Assembly (NCBI GenBank): GCA_934636105.1
Contig: CAKTZR010000029.1
Location: 1 to 15,572, forward strand
Direction: 5' to 3'
Length of the DNA: 15,572 bases
Origin: an uncultured Clostridia bacterium
GTDB taxonomy: Bacteria > Bacillota > Clostridia > Christensenellales > Aristaeellaceae
A program made the translations under genes and the position numbers. Of this stretch, positions 7,031 to 14,350 are shown one piece after another. The notes below the pieces were generated by a model, which worked only from the letters and a program-made list of their open reading frames with translations, did no database searches and had not been told where the DNA came from. How positions within the stretch are numbered: the stretch's first letter is position 1; the number at the start of each line of letters is the position of its first letter.

Positions 7031-7579
7031 TTATTCGGCCTCCAACGGGCCTTCCTCCGCCTCCGCTTCCCCCGGCGTAGCGATGCTCCATGCCCCATTC
7101 TCCCATCGATATGCGCCATCTATCCCCAGCGCGGGCAGCTCCACCTCGTCGCTCGTGCGGCCATCTGCCGCATACAGATACACATGCTCCTCGTGATGCG
7201 CGGAAAGGCCGAAGGAGGCGTAGCGCTGTGTGCCGCTTGCGCCATGCTTGCCTGCCAGATACACCGTCAGGCTTTCGCCGCCCGCCAGCGTCGTTCCGGT
7301 TTCAAAGACATATTTCACCTTGTAGGCGCGGTCGGCCAGCCCCCAGCCCGACAAATCCACCGCTTCATCCGTCTCGTTGGTCAGCGTGATGAAACCCAGC
7401 GCATTCCCGTCCGCGTTGGTCTGCGTGCTGTGCGGCATGATCTCGGTCAGCTTCACGCGGGGCAGGGGCGTTTCCTCCTCGTGTTCCTCCCCGGCCGTCA
7501 GCAGCACCACCGCGGCAATCAGCACGCAGAACAGCGCGATCAGGCCGAGATTTTTCTTTTCCAAAACGATATTGCTCAT
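7031..7579 (-). CDS. Membrane-anchored lamin-tail-domain (LTD) protein
   Basis: This 182-residue protein has one hydrophobic helix near the N-terminus (about 11-29, uncleaved anchor or signal), an acidic linker (EEHEEE), and a lamin-tail domain spanning about 41-170. LTD hallmarks are LTEIMPHS (44-51), FITLTNETDEAVDLSGWGLAD (63-83, strongest motif around DLSGWGL), TTLAGGESLTVYL (96-108) and the terminal ATPGEAE. The C-terminus is very acidic. Bacterial LTDs are extracellular beta-sandwich modules often attached to nucleases or cell-surface proteins; here no enzyme domain is attached. The start overlaps the stop of the upstream gene as ATGA and no clear SD is seen, so expression probably depends on translational coupling. 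Function is unknown. Confidence 0.8.
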   Translation of the reverse strand: MSNIVLEKKNLGLIALFCVLIAAVVLLTAGEEHEEETPLPRVKLTEIMPHSTQTNADGNALGFITLTNETDEAVDLSGWGLADRAYKVKYVFETGTTLAGGESLTVYLAGKHGASGTQRYASFGLSAHHEEHVYLYAADGRTSDEVELPALGIDGAYRWENGAWSIATPGEAEAEEGPLEAE

Positions 7580-9075
7580 GCTTTCGCCATTTCAATCAGC
7601 TCGTCGAAGGTATCCAGCGTCTCCTTCGGCGAAAGCACCTTGCTTTCCAAAAGGTCTTTGAGAAAAAACTCCTTGTATTTCCGGCTGAATTCCGGCTGGG
7701 TAATCAGCGCTTCGGTGTGTACGCCGGAAAAATCATAATCCGTGTCGGCCTTGGTCAGCATCGTGCCCTTGCCCTCGTACAGACAGATTTCCGTGCGCGG
7801 CTGATGATATTCCGGTTTGAAAAAATAGACGGAAAAATACGGGTTCTGCTCATGCTGTGCCTTGAGATGCGTCAAAATGGCGACGCGCTCCTCCTTCGTG
7901 AACGGGCGCATGGCGAAAAAGTGGTCGCTCTGCCGCCCGGTCTTCGCGAACTGCGTCATCGCCTGCTTGGAAAAGATGGTGTGCGTCGGCCTGCGCTTTT
8001 GAAAATAGTTATCAAAGCGCTTTTGATGCACCTCGTAAAACTGCTGAATCATCGCGTCGAGCGCCCCGCCCTGCGCGAAGCCCTTTTCCGCAAAGCCGTC
8101 GCGCGCAGGCCCGACCAGAATATCCGGCGCAATGAAGTTGATTGGCACATCGAGCTTGATGTCGTATACGCCGCACCCGCGCTCCAGCCGCCAAAAGCTC
8201 CCGGTATAAGCCAGATAATCCTCAGGCGCATGGTTGAGGGCAAAGCTGCTCTTGATCGGGTGCATTTTCGGCTGATCCTCGCGCATCATCCGTTCCAAAA
8301 TGCCGACGTTGCGTTCATCCGTCAGCCCGATGGAAATCATGCGCCGCGGATCGATCATCACAACCATGTAGGTCTGCTTATTACCCTGCGCATCCTCGCA
8401 ATGTGCGGTGATGGTGTTGCACCGATAAACCTGCTCGCGCTGGGCGTTGAACATGTTTTCCTCAATGCAGTAGCCCGCGTAGGTCGGCAGATAGAGCACG
8501 GGCTGAATGGCGGATACGCAGCTGATGATCTCGTCGCCGCCGGTATACATGTAATGCGTGACGGAAAATTCGCAGTCCGAAGGCCCGAATGCTTCAATGA
8601 TGCGGTCGAACACCGCGCGGTAGCAGCAGCCCGTGATGATGAACTGCACGCGCTTCTGGTCATGCGCGAGCCGATACATGGATTCGCGCAGGGTCGTCAC
8701 CGAACCGTCCAGACTGCGGTCCACGCGGAACGGCGCATCCGACGCGGTTTGAATATCCACATCGCCCAGCAGCCTGTGCATGGCGAGGTTAGTCATGTAG
8801 CCCGTCGCGCCGACGCGGCTGACCTCCAGCGCGATTTCAAGCGCATGCTCCTCCGCCTGCGTCAGATGCAGGCAGTCGCTCTCCTTTAAATTTTCAAAAA
8901 AAGCCGCCTGCACGGCCGGGCCGCCGGTGTCGTCCAGAATGCGGAACATGCTGTTCCGGCTCTTTTGCTCCATCATTCGGGACAGCGCGGAAGCGGACAA
9001 TCTGCGCGTATTCAGAATCTCTTTGAGACATTGGCCGAAGGTGAGCAGCGGCTGTGCTGCGGGCGCTGCCTTCAT
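7576..9075 (-). CDS. Protein of unknown function with an N-terminal HTH-like segment (499 aa)
   Basis: I do not recognise a characterised family. Residues about 12-49 (FGQCLKEILNTRRLSASALS, then a basic helix MMEQKSRNSMFRILDD) read like an XRE-type helix-turn-helix, followed by an acidic helical segment (LTQAEEHALEIALEVSRVGA). The remaining ~390 residues are a mixed alpha/beta soluble region with no membrane helix or enzyme motif I can name. It contains a Cys pair (GCCYR), several aromatic clusters and a basic KRFDNYFQKRR stretch. It may be a large ligand-sensing regulator. The ATG at 9075 follows AGGAGG (SD); an upstream in-frame ATG at 9201 would place the promoter inside the gene and is rejected. 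It overlaps the LTD gene by 4 bases and has its own promoter. Confidence 0.75.
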   Translation of the reverse strand: MKAAPAAQPLLTFGQCLKEILNTRRLSASALSRMMEQKSRNSMFRILDDTGGPAVQAAFFENLKESDCLHLTQAEEHALEIALEVSRVGATGYMTNLAMHRLLGDVDIQTASDAPFRVDRSLDGSVTTLRESMYRLAHDQKRVQFIITGCCYRAVFDRIIEAFGPSDCEFSVTHYMYTGGDEIISCVSAIQPVLYLPTYAGYCIEENMFNAQREQVYRCNTITAHCEDAQGNKQTYMVVMIDPRRMISIGLTDERNVGILERMMREDQPKMHPIKSSFALNHAPEDYLAYTGSFWRLERGCGVYDIKLDVPINFIAPDILVGPARDGFAEKGFAQGGALDAMIQQFYEVHQKRFDNYFQKRRPTHTIFSKQAMTQFAKTGRQSDHFFAMRPFTKEERVAILTHLKAQHEQNPYFSVYFFKPEYHQPRTEICLYEGKGTMLTKADTDYDFSGVHTEALITQPEFSRKYKEFFLKDLLESKVLSPKETLDTFDELIEMAKA

Positions 9076-9118
9076 CGTTCTCTCTCCTCCTGCGGGGTTT
9101 GTTTTTTTCTTACCAATT

Positions 9119-9147
9119 ATTATACCCGAACCCGCACGGCAAATCAA
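9119..9147 (-). promoter_or_regulatory. Sigma-A promoter of the 499-residue-protein/LTD operon
   Basis: On the minus strand the -10 is TATAAT (9119-9124, perfect) and the -35 is TTGATT (9142-9147, four of six), with a 17-base spacer. The predicted start is near 9112, about 37 bases before the ATG. Confidence 0.75.
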
Positions 9148-9166
9148 CGCGCGCGGCGGCAAATAA

Positions 9167-9209
9167 CAAGCGGCCTGCTTCCTAAAAATTGTAGGAAACA
9201 AACCGCTTG
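9167..9209 (-). terminator. Terminator of the sugar ABC/kinase operon
   Basis: Positions 9192-9209 and 9167-9184 form an uninterrupted 18-bp stem (with a few G-T pairs) around a seven-base loop. It starts eight bases beyond the kinase stop codon. The tail after it on the minus strand is TTATTTG, a modest U-tract, so strength comes mainly from the stem. Confidence 0.8.
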
Positions 9210-9216
9210 CATGAAT

Positions 9217-10308
9217 TTATGATTTTGTGCAGCGCCGAACGATTTCCGCCATGCTCGGCCAGTTTTCCTCCATATGGCGCACCAGCGCAAACTGCGTGCG
9301 CGCCCGATCGAGGTTGTGGCCCTCGCGATGAACGCGGAAATATTTGTCGCCGTTCAGATGGTCGGCCAGAAAGCGCATGCCGCATTCCAGCGTCATCAGC
9401 TTTGCGCCCATCGGCAGCAGCTCGATTTCGCGCGGGGTCAGCGTCTGCCCGGCCTCCTTCAAAAAGCCGCGGGTAAAGGCCTCGAACATCGGCAGAGAAA
9501 ACTGCACGCGGCTCAAATCGCGCTCGTCCTCCTCGGCCGTGCTCGCGCCCGCGCGGATGGAATCGCCGAAATCATAAGCCGTCAGACCCGGCATCACCGT
9601 ATCCAAATCGATCACGCAAACGCCGCGCCCGGTATGGCTGTCCAGCAGCACGTTGTTGAGCTTGGTGTCGTTGTGGGTCACGCGCAGCGGGATTTCGCCC
9701 TTTTGCAGCGCGTCCACCAGCGTGTGTACCTCCCGCTCATACTGCCGGCAGAAGGCAATCTCCGCCTGCACGCCGTCCAAACGCCCAGCCTCGTTGCGCG
9801 CAATGGCGTCCTCCAGCTGCTGATACCGTGCCGGGGTGTTGTGGAAATTGTGGATGGTCTCGTGCAACGAATCTGCCGGGAACGCGCCCATCTGCCGCTG
9901 GAACTTGCCGAAGGCCTCTCCGCAGAGCTCGAACAGCTCCGGCGTATCCGGCAGGTCGCGGGAAACCGCATCCTCGATGAACAGATACATGCGCCACAGG
10001 CCGCCCTGCTCGTCATAGGCGAAATGCCCGCCCCGCTGGGTCTTCACAAGGGTCAGCGTTTCCCGTTCCGGGTCGCCGCCCTCCTTGGCGATCTGCTCTT
10101 TGAGGAACGCGGTCACGCGCTCGATGTTTTCAATCACATCCTCCGGCTTGGGGAAAACATAACCGTTGACGCGCTGGAGAATGAAGCGCTTCTCCCCCGT
10201 CGTAATCAGATAGGTGTCGTTGATGTGGCCGTTGCCATACGGTTCGGCCGTCCATGCGCCATCCGGGATGTCGAATTGAAGGATGACGCTTTCGATATGC
10301 TGATTCAT
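9217..10308 (-). CDS. N-acetylhexosamine 1-kinase-like phosphotransferase (APH fold)
   Basis: This 363-residue soluble kinase has the aminoglycoside-phosphotransferase/choline-kinase fold. Seen are a glycine-rich ATP loop (YGNGHINDTYLI, 24-35), the catalytic loop HNDTKLNNVLLD (212-223; D214 the likely base) and the metal motif VIDLDTVMPG (232-241) followed by DFGD (246-249). The length, NGHINDTY and DLDTVMPG fit the NahK group (about 360 aa), which phosphorylates GlcNAc/GalNAc at C1, as in the lacto-N-biose/galacto-N-biose pathway. It is last in a CUT1 ABC operon, 27 bases after the permease gene, with AAAGGA as SD. No lacto-N-biose phosphorylase or uridylyltransferase lies in this window, so the exact sugar is uncertain. 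Confidence 0.72.
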   Translation of the reverse strand: MNQHIESVILQFDIPDGAWTAEPYGNGHINDTYLITTGEKRFILQRVNGYVFPKPEDVIENIERVTAFLKEQIAKEGGDPERETLTLVKTQRGGHFAYDEQGGLWRMYLFIEDAVSRDLPDTPELFELCGEAFGKFQRQMGAFPADSLHETIHNFHNTPARYQQLEDAIARNEAGRLDGVQAEIAFCRQYEREVHTLVDALQKGEIPLRVTHNDTKLNNVLLDSHTGRGVCVIDLDTVMPGLTAYDFGDSIRAGASTAEEDERDLSRVQFSLPMFEAFTRGFLKEAGQTLTPREIELLPMGAKLMTLECGMRFLADHLNGDKYFRVHREGHNLDRARTQFALVRHMEENWPSMAEIVRRCTKS

Positions 10309-10335
10309 GTTCCTAAGTCCTTTGTTTTTTCAGAA

Positions 10336-11925
10336 TTAACCCTTCACGCCGCCGGAGGTCAGGCCCTCGGCGAGGTGCTTTTCAATGCACATAAACAGGA
10401 TGATGACCGGGATGGTCGCCAGCAGCGCCGCCGCAAAGAGATACTGCCACTCGATCATGTTGAACGAGCTGAACTGCGTGATACCCACGGTGATCGGCTT
10501 GTTCGCCGGGGTGGAAATGAGCACGGTGGAAATCGTGTACTCGTTCCACGAGTTGATGAAGACGAAGATCAGCGTCGTCACAATGCCCGGCGCGGCCATC
10601 GGCAGCAGAATATGCCAGAGCGCGCCGACCGTGTTGCAGCCGTCGATGCAGGCGGCCTGCTCCATCTCCGGGGAAATCGAGACGAACGTGCCGCGCAGCA
10701 GCCAGATGGCGAACGCCTGGTTGAACGCCGCGTTGATGAGCATCAGGCCCAGAATCGTGTCGTTCAGATGCAGCGTGTTCATCAGCTGGGAAATGCCGAC
10801 CAGCAGCACCACCGGGGAGAACATCTGGCTCATGATGACGAAGCCGAGGAACAGGTTGCGCCCCTTGAAATTCATGCGCGCCATCGCATAGGCCGCCGGA
10901 ATGCCGCAGAGCATCGCAATCGCCGTCGCGCCCGTGGAGAGCATGACGGAATTGAGCAGGAAGCGCAGCACGCCGCGGTCGCAGATATCCTTGAGGTTGC
11001 TCCACACCCACTTCGTCGGCAGCATGTGCAGGAAGTACATGTCCGTCGTCTCCGCGTTGCTGCGGAAGCCGGTAATCAGCATCACGTAGAACGGATAGAG
11101 GATGAAGACACACAGTGCGATGACAAACAGATACAGCCCGCCGCGCGCAAGCGTCTTTTTCAGCTCGCCGTAGCGCAGATACGTGATCGCGCACAACAGC
11201 AGGAACAGCGACGCAAACGCCAGCCAGAGCACCCAGTTCGTGCGCACCGTCAGCCCGCCGAGCATATCCAGCAGGTTTTCGCCCGTCTGGCCACCATACA
11301 GGAAGCTGTTCAGCTGCGCCAGCAGCGCGTCGTTTTGAATGTGCCCGCCGACGAGCAGATCCACCTGACGGGAGAACGTGTAATTGATCGACCGGGCAAA
11401 CGCGGGCACGCACAGCAGCGCAATCAGTGCAAACACACTGGCCGCCGTATACAGCCTTTTCGTCTTTTCAGGCAGCTGTTCGCGCGGCAGGACCAGCGTT
11501 TTGCGGCTCGCGCAGAACGCCAGCACCACCGAGGCCGCCAGACAGCCCAGCAGCAGGCGGATCACGTTCGTCGGCCCAATGCCGGACATGCCTTCGCTGT
11601 GGCCAATGCCCCCCAGCAGGAAGTCAAGCCCGTTGCGCTTGACGGTCTCCTTGACGGTGAACGTGACCATCGAGGTTGTTACGCCCTTGGAGTTGACGCG
11701 CTCAGTCACGCTCTCCTCAATCGTCGCGCCCTCGTACTGCGCGGCGACGGCTTCCACCTCCGCACGCGCTTCGACGTATTTTTCATCGCCGACAAACGTA
11801 TTCGCGCTGCGCTTGACGAAGATGCTCGTTTCAAAAAACGCCAGCGGAAGCAGCAGCACCGACAGGGTAATCAGCAGGCAGCTCAAACAGACCATCAGTC
11901 TGCTTTTGTTTTTTTGCTTCTCCAT
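10336..11925 (-). CDS. Sugar ABC transporter permease, MalG type, with long N-terminal extension
   Basis: This 529-residue membrane protein is far longer than the usual 270-300. The C-terminal half (from about 262) is a standard CUT1 MalG-type permease with six helices and the EAA loop EQAACIDGCNTVGALWHILLP (about 422-442), which contacts the ATPase. The first ~260 residues add about four more helices (9-30, 121-139, 158-177, 231-250). Between helices 1 and 2 is an extracytoplasmic segment of about 90 residues rich in Glu and Val, and between 3 and 4 one of about 50. Charge distribution puts the N-terminus inside. The ATG at 11925 shares its A with the TGA of the previous permease (TGATG), with AAGGAGG upstream. 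No ATPase gene is present; a shared MsmK-like ATPase elsewhere is typical of Bacillota. Confidence 0.88.
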   Translation of the reverse strand: MEKQKNKSRLMVCLSCLLITLSVLLLPLAFFETSIFVKRSANTFVGDEKYVEARAEVEAVAAQYEGATIEESVTERVNSKGVTTSMVTFTVKETVKRNGLDFLLGGIGHSEGMSGIGPTNVIRLLLGCLAASVVLAFCASRKTLVLPREQLPEKTKRLYTAASVFALIALLCVPAFARSINYTFSRQVDLLVGGHIQNDALLAQLNSFLYGGQTGENLLDMLGGLTVRTNWVLWLAFASLFLLLCAITYLRYGELKKTLARGGLYLFVIALCVFILYPFYVMLITGFRSNAETTDMYFLHMLPTKWVWSNLKDICDRGVLRFLLNSVMLSTGATAIAMLCGIPAAYAMARMNFKGRNLFLGFVIMSQMFSPVVLLVGISQLMNTLHLNDTILGLMLINAAFNQAFAIWLLRGTFVSISPEMEQAACIDGCNTVGALWHILLPMAAPGIVTTLIFVFINSWNEYTISTVLISTPANKPITVGITQFSSFNMIEWQYLFAAALLATIPVIILFMCIEKHLAEGLTSGGVKG

Positions 11926-12812
11926 CAGGCCTGATCCTCCTTCCGCAGCGAGATGACCATGTACAGCCCCGCCACCGCGCACAAAATCAGGAAGCCGATG
12001 ACGGACAGCGCCGTGGCCGGGCCCTTCTTCTGATCGTAGAACGCCAGCATGTAGAGATACGTGATGAGCGTATCGGTCTTGTTCGCCGGGGCGCCCTTCG
12101 TAATGGTGTAGATGATCGGGAAGGAGTTGAAGACGTAGATCACGTTGAGCACCGTGCTGACCGTCAGCGACGGACGCACCAGCGGAATGGTGATCTTCGT
12201 CAGCTTCTGCCACCAGGACGCGCCGTCCACCGTCGCCGCTTCGTAATAGGCCGCGTCGATGGATTGCAGGCCGGAGAGCACGCAGAACGTGACGAACGGA
12301 ATCGTGACGAAAATGCCCACGCCGCATTCCCACGCGAACTCGATCTGATAGGTCGCGCGCCAGTTGATCGCGTCCTGAATGATGCCCAGATTGAGCAGCA
12401 CGTTGTTCAGGTTGCCGTATTCATACTTGATGATGTAATTCCACACGGAAGCCTGAATGACCAGCGAAGTGGCCCACGGGAAGACGACGACCGAGCGCGC
12501 CAGCTTGCGGCCGCGAAATTTCTGGTTGAGTGTCATCGCAACGATGAAACCAAACAGTGTGGACAGGCCGACAACCGAAACCACCCACACCAGCGTGTTG
12601 AGCATCACCGTGCCGAACACGGGTGCGGAAACGGCTTCCTTGAAGTTTTCAAAGCCGATGAAGCCGCCGACAATGCCCGCCTTGGAAATCTCGCTGAACG
12701 CGAGTTTGAAGACAATGCCGATTGGGAAAACGACAAAGATCGTCATCAGCAGGATGCTCGGCAGCAGCCAGACGTAGGGCTCCCACTTGTGACGCACAAG
12801 AACGGAATTCAA
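11925..12812 (-). CDS. Sugar ABC transporter permease, MalF type, TTG start
   Basis: This 295-residue CUT1 permease has six predicted helices (first about 14-36) and the EAA loop YEAATVDGASWWQKLTKITIP (about 190-210). It forms the membrane channel with the MalG-type partner whose start it overlaps by one base. I place the start at TTG (12810-12812) because GAGGAGG (12821-12827) lies seven to eight bases upstream and MalF-type proteins begin close to RHKWEPYVWLLP. The only upstream in-frame ATGs are at 12875, inside an intercistronic hairpin, and at 12842, which would read through the SD; both lack an SD. Together with the binding protein it imports a sugar or oligosaccharide. Confidence 0.9.
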   Translation of the reverse strand: MNSVLVRHKWEPYVWLLPSILLMTIFVVFPIGIVFKLAFSEISKAGIVGGFIGFENFKEAVSAPVFGTVMLNTLVWVVSVVGLSTLFGFIVAMTLNQKFRGRKLARSVVVFPWATSLVIQASVWNYIIKYEYGNLNNVLLNLGIIQDAINWRATYQIEFAWECGVGIFVTIPFVTFCVLSGLQSIDAAYYEAATVDGASWWQKLTKITIPLVRPSLTVSTVLNVIYVFNSFPIIYTITKGAPANKTDTLITYLYMLAFYDQKKGPATALSVIGFLILCAVAGLYMVISLRKEDQA

Positions 12813-12820
12813 ACTGTTTA

Positions 12821-12827
12821 CCTCCTC
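12821..12827 (-). promoter_or_regulatory. Ribosome binding site that fixes a TTG start
   Basis: GAGGAGG on the minus strand is eight bases from TTG (12812-12810). No ATG follows at a workable distance, so this SD is the main evidence for the non-ATG start of the MalF-type permease. Confidence 0.8.
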
Positions 12828-12855
12828 AAGGATGAATCTCATAAAGACCGAAAAG

Positions 12856-12882
12856 AAGGGGGTCGGATTTTCCAACCCCCTT
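12856..12882 (-). terminator. Intercistronic hairpin after the sugar-binding-protein gene
   Basis: AAGGGGGT (12856-12863) pairs with ACCCCCTT (12875-12882), with a further GGA/TCC pairing inside. On the minus strand it is followed by CTTTTCGG, a short U-rich tail. It sits between the binding-protein stop (12920) and the permease start, so it probably causes partial termination or protects the upstream message. Confidence 0.75.
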
Positions 12883-12919
12883 CCCTCACAGGTTTGCTTT
12901 CGTCAATCCGGTTTCAGCC

Positions 12920-14176
12920 TTACTTGGTGATCTTCGCCTGAAGCTCGTCGAGCAGCGTCTTCACGTCGCCGCCGGTCAGCGCGCTCTGCTCAACAGCCGC
13001 CGCGCCCTGCTTCACGTCGATCCACTCGGCCTTCGCGGTCGGGTAGAACTTGCAGCCGTCCAGCACGTTCAGCCACGCTTCAAAGGACGGGTTCGCCTCA
13101 ACCAGCGCCGCCACAGCGGAGTTCACGGCCGGCAGGAAGTCTTCCATGCTGACCCAGCCCACGTAGTTCTCCGGATCGTAGAAGAACGTGAGGAACTTGC
13201 CGATGGCTTCGTTGCGGGCCGCCTGATCCGGCGCGCTGTCGTCCTTGAACGCCATGATGCGGTCCATAACGCCGACAGAGCTGGAGGTCTTGCCCTCGTT
13301 GTGCGGGATATCGGCCACAGCGTAGTTCACGCCGGTGTAGCCCTTGTCCGCGATGTAGGTCGGCAGGGAGTTCGGGGCGATGACCATCGCCAGCTTGCCC
13401 GCGCCGAACATATCCTGAAGGTCGTAACGGGTCTGGGTCGCCGGGTTCGGGTTGGTGTAGCCCTTCTTGTAAAGATCCACCGCGAACTCGACCGCTTCCA
13501 CGTTCGCGTCGGAGTTGACCGTCCAGTTGCCCTCGTCATCGACGAAGCCGCCGCCGTTGCCCCACGCATAGTAAGCGAACGCAGCCTGACCTTCGTCCGT
13601 GGTCATGTCGATGCCCCACGGATACACGTCGCCGCCGTAGAAGTCAACCAGCGCCTGGCAGGCGTCTTCCAGCTCGGCCCAAGTGGTCGGCACTTCAACG
13701 CCGGCCGCTTCGAGCAAATCCACGTTGTAATACAGCGCGCGGGCGGAAGCCAGATCCGGCACGGCCCACACGGTGCCGTCGATCACGGACTGCTCAATGA
13801 AGGACGGGAAGAAATCGTTGTACAGTTCCTCCGGGCAATAATCCTTGACCGGCATGAGCAAGCCCTCGTTCGCGTAATCCGCAAAGGAGTCCAGGTTCAG
13901 GATGTCCGGCGCATTGTTGTTGCTGATGCGGGTGGACACCACGGTGTAAACGTCGTTCCAGGAAACGACTTCCAGATTCAGCTTGATGCCGGGGTTCGCT
14001 TCTTCAAATTTCTTGACGAAGCTGGTGCCGTTCATGCCCGTGCCGGTGAACCAGTCGTTGGTCTTCGGGCCATACTGGCAGATGATGACGTCCAGCGTGA
14101 TATCCTCGGCCATGCCGATGGCCACGCAGGAAATCAGCATCGCGAGCGCCAGCATCAGGGTCGCAAACTTCTTCAT
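12920..14176 (-). CDS. Sugar ABC transporter substrate-binding protein (family 1, MalE-like)
   Basis: This 418-residue exported protein belongs to the extracellular solute-binding family 1. After a hydrophobic signal (MKKFATLMLALAMLI) comes either a type I site (GMA before ED) or a lipobox-like LISC at 14-17. Family features are FVKKFEEANPGIKLNLEVVSW (about 53-73), the NNAPDILNLDSFADYANEG motif typical of MalE-like proteins, ARALYYNVDLLEAAGVEVP with TTWAELEDA, and many Trp and Asp residues suited to binding sugars. The ATG at 14176 has GAGGAGG about eight bases upstream. It is the first gene of the ABC operon, whose permeases follow after an attenuator hairpin. The ligand is unknown; the NahK-like kinase at the end of the operon suggests a HexNAc-containing sugar. 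Confidence 0.93.
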   Translation of the reverse strand: MKKFATLMLALAMLISCVAIGMAEDITLDVIICQYGPKTNDWFTGTGMNGTSFVKKFEEANPGIKLNLEVVSWNDVYTVVSTRISNNNAPDILNLDSFADYANEGLLMPVKDYCPEELYNDFFPSFIEQSVIDGTVWAVPDLASARALYYNVDLLEAAGVEVPTTWAELEDACQALVDFYGGDVYPWGIDMTTDEGQAAFAYYAWGNGGGFVDDEGNWTVNSDANVEAVEFAVDLYKKGYTNPNPATQTRYDLQDMFGAGKLAMVIAPNSLPTYIADKGYTGVNYAVADIPHNEGKTSSSVGVMDRIMAFKDDSAPDQAARNEAIGKFLTFFYDPENYVGWVSMEDFLPAVNSAVAALVEANPSFEAWLNVLDGCKFYPTAKAEWIDVKQGAAAVEQSALTGGDVKTLLDELQAKITK

Positions 14177-14217
14177 GAGATATCCTCCTCTGTCGGGCAA
14201 CGCCCTTTGTTAAAACC

Positions 14218-14246
14218 ATTATAAACGACAGATGCTTTTTTGTAAA
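14218..14246 (-). promoter_or_regulatory. Sigma-A promoter of the sugar ABC operon
   Basis: On the minus strand the -10 is TATAAT (14218-14223, perfect) and the -35 is TTTACA (14241-14246, five of six), with a 17-base spacer. The predicted start is near 14211, about 35 bases before the ATG. I see no convincing operator or cre-like site around it. Confidence 0.8.
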
Positions 14247-14327
14247 GAATTGTCCTACAAATTTTTGGCTTCTTTTCTTTCTTCGGCTTCATTTCTTGCT
14301 TCAAATCGTTTTGCGCCGTTTCTATTT

Positions 14328-14342
14328 AACATTCTAAATGTT
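14328..14342. repeat. Small AT-rich inverted repeat after aroD
   Basis: AACATT-CTA-AATGTT is a perfect 6-bp inverted repeat eight bases beyond the aroD stop. A T-rich tail (TTTTCGTTTTT, partly within aroD's stop region) follows only on the plus strand. On the aroD strand the next bases are AAATAG, so it is a poor terminator for aroD. Confidence 0.5.
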
Positions 14343-14350
14343 TTTCGTTT

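Noticed and set aside
6906..7106. A 67-residue N-terminal extension of the PanE-like reductase, with an apparent hydrophobic segment
   Set aside because: The extension crosses the LTD gene's end, its terminator and the reductase promoter. The Rossmann motif begins normally at the ATG at 6905.
7717..8889. A 390-codon plus-strand open frame opposite the unknown 499-residue protein
   Set aside because: Because the minus-strand gene is unknown I compared both. The minus-strand gene has a promoter, SD, coupled partner and normal protein composition; the plus-strand frame has none of these.
9181..9195. Similarity between the hairpin loop region near 9181 and the sequence near 14256 (both have AAAAATT followed by GTAGGA on one strand)
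   Set aside because: The match is short, AT-rich and imperfect, one copy is part of a terminator stem, and there is no shared context. Chance is the simplest explanation.
9076..9201. A 42-codon N-terminal extension of the 499-residue protein
   Set aside because: It would place the -35, -10 and SD inside the gene, and ATG 9201 lies in the terminator of the kinase gene.
9274..11934. An 886-codon plus-strand open frame antisense to the kinase and MalG-type permease genes
   Set aside because: It is rich in His, Arg, Gln and Ala, has no recognisable domain and lies opposite clearly conserved genes. It is a by-product of GC-rich codon use on the other strand.
11925..12333. A 136-residue N-terminal extension of the MalG-type permease in frame over the MalF-type gene
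   Set aside because: It overlaps a conserved gene, is low-complexity, and the SD and TGATG overlap place the start at 11925.
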